Below, one piece after another: positions 55,971 to 64,000 of a stretch of DNA of 64,000 nucleotides. Position 1 is the stretch's first letter. Every line of letters starts with the position of its first letter. The stretch is taken from the NCBI GenBank assembly GCA_036365515.1, contig CM070873.1, forward strand, positions 47,047,011 through 47,111,010, in the 5' to 3' direction. This stretch comes from Torymus aiolomorphi (lineage: Eukaryota; Arthropoda; Insecta; Hymenoptera; Torymidae). The notes beneath the pieces were generated by a model that saw only the letters and a list, made by a program, of their open reading frames with translations, was not told where the DNA came from and did no database searches. The position numbers and the translations under genes were made by a program.

Positions 55971-56629
55971 TCACTCTCGCAACCATTTTTCGCTTTGCCT
56001 TCAGTGATGATGTAGTTTAACATGTACTGTTAATTTTTGTCAGAAGTAAAGACAAACAATTTGATGGAATACATTTCATCAGATACCAGTTCTTTAATAG
56101 ATAATTAAACATAACAAATTTACGATAAAACTTTTATAACAGATACAATTTTGATTGAAAACTTTCTTTTTAAACGTTAAACGATGAAACTTTTCCAGCT
56201 TTGATACCAGAAAAATATATACACATAATATTAAGAAAAGTTAGGTATATATAATCAAGTAAATATTAATGTAATTTTTTAACGCACAAGATGTCACACC
56301 TACTAATAATTAATTATTCCGACATACGGATGATATGTGATTCATGTTAAAAAATATTGAAAAACATGGTTTTGGTTTAATACTGGGTCATTAATTATTG
56401 GCACATAATATCATCTTCTATCTTTGTTCTACTTCTCCATATTCATTTTTACCACATATTTACGTAATTTCAGAATCGATGTTTTTCAACAGATTTACTC
56501 TAGAGCTAGGACGCTTTACATAAATGAGAAACGTCGACGGAAAAATGCCACGTGATTTTAGAATGTTTATCACGCCATTTAGAAAGCCGCGCCTTCCATT
56601 TGTGCCCTTCCTTATCTAATTTATTGCCT

Positions 56630-56745
56630 CTACCCAACTCTCTCTCTCCCTCTTTCTCTCTCTTTCTCACCTTCTCTTCCTCTCTCCCTCCTTTTTCTTC
56701 TCTCTCCCTCTCTCTCCCTTTCTCCCTTTCTATATTTCTGCATTA
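56630..56745. repeat. Imperfect CT-rich tract
   Basis: TCTCTCCC/TTTCTC runs; the Leu/Ser/Pro open frame is a shadow. Confidence 0.85.
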
Positions 56746-57852
56746 ATTTTCTGAGACTATTTCCGTACTTGAGCAACTGCTTCTTTCAATTTGTATGCTC
56801 TTTTGAACCATTTCGATGCTCTATGCAAAATACTGTGTATATCTTTGCTCTACTTTTTTCTCACTTAGAATTTACTTTGTATATTTAAGTAGTAATTGAT
56901 TCAAGTCTTTTTAGTCAAGTTTTCATAGTTTCTTATGTTACTTTCAACAGAGATGGTCCTTTCAGAATTTTTATTTCTTGAAGTACTAGGTGAAAAAATC
57001 AGCTCTTTTTGAGAAAAATCAGCATTACAAAGCACAAAACAAAAGTACTGCTTCTTTTTCTCTTTGAAAAATATGATTCATAAAAAAATCATAAAAATAA
57101 GTCCAGGAAGTATTCAATATTAGGTAGACTTTTTCCGTAAAAGATATGATGATTGTTTTATTATGATATTATACGCCTATTTTTTCAGCTTATCGCAGTC
57201 GCTCTTGAAGGTTAAAATGGATTAACCCAAATCTTTATAAATCTACCGTAATACTAAAGATAGCCAAGTAAATCATGGACCACATTGAATCAGGTATCAT
57301 TAAAAAGTTTCTGGGAGGCTTACTGACTTTTGAATTTTTCGCAAGCAGGCCTTTATCTATTTAGAAATAAAAATGTTCAAAATTAAGTGAACAATTTATT
57401 CTTTATGAAGTAGTCTTCATTTCTATATTATTTCTTAGGCCTTTAATGCGTAGTTACTTTTGTACAATTACTTTCGTCATTATATACAGTCGCCCCTCAC
57501 TTCGGTCAATGCCTCGTGCGTTATCTCACCTCGAAGTGGTCGTGTGCTTGAAGCTTTTCTACGATGCTCACTTATCTTCACGTGTACGTCTCACTTGTAA
57601 CCCTCGCCCCACGCGTAAGTCATTTATCTTTCTAACCTATTCATTTGTCGGAGAAGTTTGCGCATCATTAGGCCACTTTTTACGCCTTCTTTGTTATCTC
57701 GATACTTAAACATAAGTAGTAATTTATTTAGGATATGCCATGTGAAGTATAGCTATCCACTAATTATGATGTGATATATGACCATTGTAAAAGTGAAATG
57801 TAATGTTAAATGAATTAGAAGAGTCCTAATAACAGAAATAATTTTTTTTACA

Positions 57853-58085
57853 TAGTATGCATAAAGTACGTCGATTCGCATCGTTTTTACTGCGTAAAAT
57901 TCAACTTTATACACTCAAACGATGCGACGACGTGCTTTAGTCATACTATAAAAAAAATATTGTTTGCCACGCAGGCGAAATCTTTACGACCTCGTGATCA
58001 TACAACACTCGGGCCGGCTGCGCCGACCCTCGTGCGTATTGATCACTCGGTGCGTGAAGTTCAACTTTACGCCCTAGTGACGAAA
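57853..58085. repeat. Hairpin modules 17 and 18, adjacent
   Basis: The first (57853-57953) has CATAGTATG, ACGTCG and CGCATCGTTT facing AAACGATGCG, CGACGT and CATACTATA. The second (57962-58085) has TCGTGATCA facing TGATCACTCG and an inner CGGGCCGG/CCGACCC. TACTATA lies between them. The loop of the second is short (CTGCG) without the usual string. Confidence 0.65.
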
Positions 58086-59148
58086 ACTATTATTAAAACC
58101 TAGAACAGTGAGAATATATAACACTGGGAAACCGGATTTTTTAAATAATAATTTTGAGTTCTTAAAAAATGACAATAAGATTTAGTAAAGAACAAAATTC
58201 TCGTTAGTCAAAATTGCTGGATCATCTATATTTTTTATATACATAAGTTTTATTTTTTTATCATCACAGCACATTTTACTCTGCTGCTGCCTACATTTTT
58301 AATCGACACTTCGTAATGGTTGAGGGGCACTTATCCCTACCCGTGGATATTAATAATATTTTATTAATAAATACACAAAATTGTAAAATTAAATAAATCG
58401 CTGACTATTCCCCACTTATCTCGCCTATTTTCTCGTGTTGCTCGAGTATTTTAAAATACATGACTTTACATAATCTTTCTATATATAACAGGGTATATAT
58501 ATCAATCAATTTGAATTTACGACCAAACTGAAATCACTAGTGGCTTTAATATTGCTACGTAGAGTCGCATAAACTACAGCGTTTCACATAGAGCTCGCAT
58601 GGCTTCGGGCGCCCGAAGCTTAATGCTTATGCTTTTCTGCAGAGTACTTATTTACCTCTTTCGCGTAGTTATTTATCGCTGCGTATTGTGTGCGCCAAGC
58701 CACGGCGATACGATATTATGCGTTCGGTCTGACTAATGCAGACGCTGCTCTGCGCGACGTGAGGAAATTCGCCCACGCGTTTCGCATTACAATGCGTGAC
58801 GCTTAATGACTCGCAAAATTTGAATATAGCGTTTCATGTTCACTATATTTGCATACATAGACAGTTACGATAGATAGGTTCTCTATAACTTTTGTCTTTT
58901 TTTGCAATTTCTACATTATCAATTATTTTTTATAAAATTTTGAGAAATACAATGTTTTTGATATATGATTTTTTACAGAAGTACCTTAATTTTTTTTTAT
59001 TTCGTCATGTTACGCTAAAGAGCAACATATAAGTTTTGAACCTGACTTTTTTAGTCAGGTTTTTAGTCAAAAACAACTTTGAGATTTATTTATTGTTTCA
59101 TAACAAATCATAATGTCTAGTCACATTAAAAAGAATCCCTTCTTCCCT

Positions 59149-59690
59149 GGTGGAAACTGACTTCATTATTTTCCTAATTAATAGCTAGTTTTAGTGGGGT
59201 ATAGCCAAAAACTAGCCACTTTTCTTGGATATTTCTATCTATCGATGAAACGATTTTTGCAACGTTATTCGACCATTTAATAGATTGAAAATAGAAAGAC
59301 TTTTTTTAAAGATTTACACAAGCTTGTTCTTAACTATTTCAAAGGTATTAAAATTGGACTGAAAAAGAAACTGTTGGTCAATTTTTTAGTTAGAAAATGG
59401 CTAGTAAAAGGCTTGTTCTTATGACGAGGAGTGAGAGAAACAAAATTTAATAAAAAAAATATGGGTTTCAGTTAATATCTAAGAAACAAGTGCTGTAAAT
59501 GATTTTTTAGTCTGTGTTTATTGTTTACATTTTTATAAGCTATCTATTATAAATGGAATATTTTGACGTTATGCCATTCTATTTCCAATCTATTGAATGG
59601 GCAATTAATAGGGGAAAAAGCGTTTCAACATGGCTATTAACTAGCCATTTATTCTAGCTATTTACTGACTTTCTGACCTTTCGCGGTAAA
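59149..59690. repeat. Dispersed repeat, copy 2
   Basis: See copy 1 at 42287-42845: same order of blocks (CCATTTAATAGATTGA, AAAATGGCTAGTAAAAGGC, ATGACGAGGAGTGAGAGA) with substitutions and small gaps. Confidence 0.7.
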
Positions 59691-59834
59691 AAGAACCTTC
59701 ATTATTTTATTTTGCTTCCTCATAGAGGAAGCTTTGTAACGGTGAAAAAAATTTTCGAGAAAAAAATGTTCAAAAAGATGTTTTAAGGCGATATATGTGT
59801 ATATTAGTTGATTTTGATCATTTTTGTTTTCGTG

Positions 59835-59866
59835 TGTGTGTGGGTGTGTGTGTGTGTGTGTGTGTA
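59835..59866. repeat. (TG)n microsatellite
   Basis: About sixteen TG units with one interruption. Confidence 0.93.
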
Positions 59867-59884
59867 TTTGAACTCTTCATATCT

Positions 59885-60306
59885 CCGAAACGAATCGACC
59901 TATTTTCGTCGGGTAAAGCTTATTCTCTTTGTCTCGCGGAAAAAGAAAGGTACCCTGATGGATTTGAGTTTTTATTGATTTTCTTTTGTTTTATAACCAA
60001 AAAAGATTTTGAATTTTTAGTTTTTTTGATTTTTTCATATCTTACAGTCATTATTACATAATACAATAACATTTTCTTGAAAGGTATTTAAATAACCGAA
60101 ACGAATCGACCTATTTTCGTCGGGTAAAGCTTATTCTCTTTGTCTCGCGGAAAAAGAAAGGTACCCTGATGGATTTGAGTTTTTATTGATTTTCTTTTGT
60201 TTTATAACCAAAAAAGATTTTGAATTTTTAGTTTTTTTTATTTTTTCATGTCTTACAGTCATTATTACATAATACAATAACATTTTCTTGAAAAGTATTT
60301 AAATAA
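59885..60306. repeat. Tandem duplication of a 211-bp unit
   Basis: Unit 1 (59885-60095) and unit 2 (60096-60306) differ at only a few bases. Both begin CCGAAACGAATCGACC and end GTATTTAAATAA. A recent duplication without a gene. Confidence 0.93.
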
Positions 60307-61500
60307 CCTATATTTTCCTTTTTTAAAATTTAAAATATCTTCACTCTGTCAATTGTTATTAAGGAAAACTTTTTTTATATTTCATAAATTAATTTCTTAA
60401 AAAATAATTTATTTATCGACTTGAAATAAATAACCAGTTATTACACTAATTGAAGACTATATGTGGTTAAAATTTCAAGAGATTATCTTCATTTGTTTTT
60501 TAGAAAAAAAATTATTTTCCAAAAACGAATTTTGAGTTTTCAGTTTTTTTGATTTTTAGGCACAACCGCTACTCGGGAGAGCCTTATAATTTCACCAGAG
60601 CGAAAATTGTAAGAATTCAAATACTGAAAAATTAATGTGTAAAAACCATGTTCCACTCAGAGCGAGTGCGTTTTAAGCGTTTTCTGAGATGTATGTATGT
60701 CTGTACGTCCGTATGTACTCAAGTTTCTCGATTATCTCAATGAATTTTCGACCGATTTCATCGGGATTGCGGGAAAATACTCCTCTAATTATACCTAACT
60801 GCTGGTTCTATATTGAGATAGATCGATGAAAAATTTTTCAAATGCGAGCACAAAGAAATATCTCAAAAAATCGATTTTTAAGCCTAATGTCTAGAAAAAT
60901 TTAAGCTAATATGTACAGGTCTATCTGCTAAAACTAATTAAAATACAGCTTTTTTATGTTGAACACTTTTTTGTACGAGCAATATTTGCCATGATAACTG
61001 CGAAAAACGGCCAAAAATGGTAAAAAATGAATGATTTTCGGCTATAACTTCTCAGGAGTTGATTTTACACAAAAATATTAAATACAAAAGTTGTAGATAA
61101 TATTGAAACAAAACTTTTTCCCATTTAACATTTTTTTGTAAAATCAACTTCTGACGAGCTAGACTTATAAAAACGATTTTAAACGCCAAAATACACATAA
61201 AATGAACGATTTTCGGCTATAACTTGTCAGGATTTGATTTTTCACAAACATGTTTAATACAAAACTTGTAGATAATATTAAAATAAAACTTTTTCCCATT
61301 TAACATTTTTGTGTAAACTGATAAGAATTTTTCCATCGGTCTTACAGTCTTACAAATTAAATTAAAATAATTAATATTTATGGCAGTCAGATTGCCCTTG
61401 TTTATAATCACCCCCGCAGAATTTAAAATAAAAACTTAATTAAAATCTGGAAAAAACTTTGTTAGCAAAGGACGATCTGACTGCCCACCACCACCACATT

Positions 61501-61540
61501 GTCCGACGTTTCGAGCCTGCTCCGGCTCCTCCTCAAGGAC
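61501..61540 (-). ncRNA. Hammerhead-like motif, core degenerate
   Basis: On the minus strand GTCC (61540-61537) and GGAC (61504-61501) form stem I. TTGAGGA stands where CUGAUGA is expected, then GAGCC/GGCTC make stem II with the same extra G as the first copy, then GAAAC and the cleavage triplet GTC. Position 7 tolerates change, but the C3 to T change would weaken the essential C3-G8 pair. Homologous position to 122-168. Confidence 0.55.
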
Positions 61541-61754
61541 TGAAATAAAACCCGCGATACACCTCCTTATATACCATGCACCCATACCCCCTTCTTTTCT
61601 CTTACCCCACCACCCTCCACATTCCCCTCTCCAACTTGCCATTCTCACTTAAATTAATAAAGAATGATAAATGTTATCTAATTTACTTGACTCTATCATT
61701 AAATTTACATTATTCCGATTTCTTAGAATGTGAATACTTTCAAGGCTTTCCCAT

Positions 61755-62043
61755 TTAACATTTTTTTGTAAAATTTTTTGTAAAAGTTTCCCTCTTATAT
61801 TTATTCTTAATCCCCTGTTCCAAAATATCCACACTCCCAAAATCGAAAGAATGCAAACTATTTAAACAATGTTCTTTCAAACCCGATGTACAACTTGAGC
61901 TGCGTAAACTATATTGATGTTCATATATTCTCTTTTTCAAATATCTACCCGTTTGACCAATATAACAACCATTACAATCCCTACAATTAATTTTATAAAC
62001 AACTCCCGATTTCAAACATTTATCATCCTTGTCTTTACAATTT
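61755..62043 (-). pseudogene. PLE GIY-YIG endonuclease domain
   Basis: From the inverted-repeat border the frame reads CPCLNCKDKDDKCLKSGVVY, then KINCRDCNGCYIGQTGRYL, KKRIYEHQ and a tail with LKEHCLN. The CxC...C cluster ahead of the GIY-YIG core, the GVVY start, YIGQT and the catalytic Arg/Glu-His region (RIYEH) match PLE endonucleases. The 86-residue open frame from Met is the domain itself; RT is absent. Compared with the 447-653 copy it is better preserved. Not expected to be active alone. Confidence 0.85.
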
Positions 62044-63599
62044 AAACAAGGGCAATCTGACTGCCATAAATATTAATTATTTTAATTTAATTTGTAAGAC
62101 TGTAAGACCGATGGAAAAATTCTTATCAGTTGATATTAAATTGCAGTCGACATAAGTAATATTTTTAATGATTTTTGTGTAAAACCAATTCCTGACGAAT
62201 TAGACTTATAAAAACGATTTTAAACGCCTAAATATACATAAAATGGACGATTTTCGGCTACAACTTGACAAGATTTGATTTTATACAAAAATGTTAAATG
62301 TAAAAGTTGTAGATAATATTTAAACAAAACTTTTTTCTATTTAACATTTTCGTGTAAAATCAACTCCTGTCGAGTTAGACTTATAAAAACGATTTTAAAC
62401 GTCGAAACATACATAAAATGGACGATTTTCGGCTAAAACTTGACAGGATTTGATTTTACACAAACATGTTCAATACAAAAGTTCTACATAATATTTAATC
62501 AAAACTTTTTCCCATTTAACATTTTCATATAAAATGGATTCCTGACCGCTTAGACCTATAAAAACGATTTTTAATGCCTATAAATACACCTGAAATAGTC
62601 GCTTTTCGCTTATCATACAAGAATTTGACTTTCAATAAAAATGTTAAATACAAAGCATGTAGATATAGTTTAAACAAAACTTATTCCCAATTAACATTTT
62701 TATGTACAATAATTACTGGATCATATAAACGTATAAACATGATTTTTAATACCCCAATACACGTATAGTAAATTTTCGCTTATTATTTCACAGAATTAGA
62801 TTTACACAGAAGTATTCGATACAATAGCTCTAAATAAGATGGAAAAAATCGACACAACATTCCAAAGATAATATAATTACAAAAACATAATAATAAGATA
62901 CAAAGTTACATTTCATTACAATATTCAATGGGATAAACACATTGAAAGAATAATTAAAGAAACAAAATATCTATTTCCCTTTTTTCTACAAAAAGATTTT
63001 TAATAACAAATTTAAAAAATTTGATATAAGATTACCCAGCTTAACCTACTATGTTCCCAGGACCTAAGCGATTGAACTAAAAGAATCAAAATTGTGTAAT
63101 ATTATATAAGTACATGTTAAAGGAATATCATATATACAAAAAAAAACTTTTGTGTAATGTATGAGCTATAAATGTTGTAATATGGTAAATTTCAATGCAT
63201 AAAGAATGCAATGTTCTAGCTGACTCAGTCTTACAGCATGTAGAAAACTATTAAATAGGCAAGTCTCACTGGGTAGAAGTCTGCGAAATACATAATGATG
63301 TACTTTAATACAACAGATACCCTGAAGCGAGTTCTTACACCCTGACTAAACTTAGAAATTAAATAGACGAGCTAATATTACCAGGGACAACTACCTACCC
63401 TTATCACATTTAACAACACACACAGCACTTATATAATATTTCCCAGTTCCTATTACCTATCCCCTCACACTTTAAAGCACTAACACTCGAAGATCACTTA
63501 GAGCTGCAGAAGTTGCAAAATAAGGCTAGACGGTCTAGGCTGGCACTACTCCATGGATGCCAGTCTGCTGAGAATCATCTAACAGCGATCCACTGTGTC

Positions 63600-64000
63600 A
63601 GTAACCACACTACCTAGGAGGAAAGTACTGACAGAGACCGTCAATTGTGTTTCAATGTCAGGGAATGCCTCAGCCTAGGGATCAGTAAAGCGCATGAACA
63701 GCAGATCAGTTCCTATTCTGGGGGACAAGCGAGGAGAGTTGAGCACCTAAAAACCACATATGACTAATAAATAGATGACTCAAAAAAACATACCATACAA
63801 AAGAAAAGTCTGCAGCAATGTCTGTTGTTCACTCACTGTACCAGCTTCCTGTAACAACTAGAGGGGAAGAACTGGTGGAGACCTTAAACCGTTGTTTCAC
63901 TGAAGACGCTGAAGACACAAGCAGCAGCTTAACTGTACACATAGTCACTAGTGTAAGAACCAAACAAGGAAAGTTGAGCACCTAAAAACCACATATAATT
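63600..64000. repeat. Direct repeat, spacing about 235 bp, at the window edge
   Basis: TTGAGCACCTAAAAACCACATAT occurs near 63740 and again near 63975, each preceded by related text (ACAGAGACCGTCAATTGTGTTTCA and GGAGACCTTAAACCGTTGTTTCA). At least two units; the array probably continues past the window. Confidence 0.65.

Larger units (their letters stand above)
61315..62131 (-). mobile_element. Second Penelope-like element, 5'-truncated, bracketed by an 88-bp perfect inverted repeat
   Basis: The minus strand holds the endonuclease end of a PLE and its tail. Its borders are exact inverted copies, 61315-61402 and 62044-62131. The inner 20 bases of the arms are PLE coding sequence (CPCLN), so one arm is an inverted duplicate of the element's truncated 5' end. 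ATTTTTGTGTAA occurs on both sides (about 61305 and 62172), a possible target duplication in the satellite. Inverted partial copies are known for PLE insertions. Confidence 0.8.
61032..62760. repeat. 176-bp tandem satellite interrupted by a PLE
   Basis: Units begin GATTTTCGGCTATAACTTG and include AAGTTGTAGATAATATT, CCCATTTAACATTTT, GACGAGTTAGACTTATAAAA and CGATTTTAAACGCC. Starts are near 61032, 61208, 62246, 62422 and 62599, with remnants on both edges. The array is split at 61315-62131. Units are 85-90% alike by eye, with the last ones more decayed. Confidence 0.85.
55158..64000 (+). other. Start of the next receptor intron; repeats only
   Basis: After GTGAGT at 55158, no exon with TM6/TM7 features was seen on the + strand. 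Stretches with nothing recognised include 55980-56620, 56750-57480, 58090-59140, 60310-60840 and 62830-63590. Confidence 0.5.

Noticed and set aside
57446..57709. 87-residue frame, tested for receptor TM6/TM7
   Set aside because: No CWxP or NPxxY motif and no acceptor in the needed phase.

Overview
The window looks like AT-rich nuclear DNA from an arthropod, most likely an insect. The evidence is intron-split exons of a rhodopsin-class peptide receptor, an R2-clade element, two Penelope-like elements, Jockey/CR1-type LINE remains, long dinucleotide microsatellites and many foldback (MITE-like) DNA elements. No bacterial operons, CRISPR array or organellar genes were seen. The species cannot be named from sequence alone.

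The only host gene supported with confidence is on the + strand. Three internal exons at 33256-33398, 52445-52617 and 54971-55157 have matching splice sites and phases and encode TM2 to TM5 of a class A neuropeptide-type GPCR. The exons for the N-terminus/TM1 and for TM6-TM7 were not found. Two CpG-rich blocks (5038-5720 and 10080-10640), each with good donor-like sites, may be promoters or first exons, but their genes are unknown.

Layout: 0-0.9 kb, Penelope-like (PLE) remnant with GIY-YIG coding and a hammerhead ribozyme core. 0.95-3.7 kb, LINE with ORF1/ORF2 and an internal deletion. 3.7-10 kb, mostly non-coding with low-complexity tracts and small palindromes. 10.7-16.3 kb, a dense group of hairpin modules plus an E-box-rich MITE at 14.4-14.9 kb. 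16.8-21.0 kb, a dead R2-clade element on the minus strand, split by a 1.83-kb TTAA foldback element that itself carries a tRNA-like insertion. 21.3-25.1 kb, tRNA-like sequences, a diverged tandem array, a 1-kb TA-flanked element and a 650-bp palindrome with a tRNA-like apex. 26.0-26.3 kb, two very long hairpins. 29.2-31.7 kb, three TIR elements. 33.4-52.4 kb, one 19-kb receptor intron filled with foldback elements, LINE and transposon remains (including a 2.7-kb element with a broken transposase) and microsatellites. 53-64 kb, further TIR elements, tandem repeats, and a second PLE inserted into a 176-bp satellite.

The most unusual theme is a dispersed family of hairpin modules. They have GC-rich loops of the CTCGCTTCGCTCG or GAGCCGAAGGCGAG type and recurrent ends resembling TAATGTACTATT. 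At least fifteen loci were read by eye. A second theme is tRNA-like sequence lying inside or beside terminal-inverted-repeat elements. All boundaries and pairings were read by eye, not computed.
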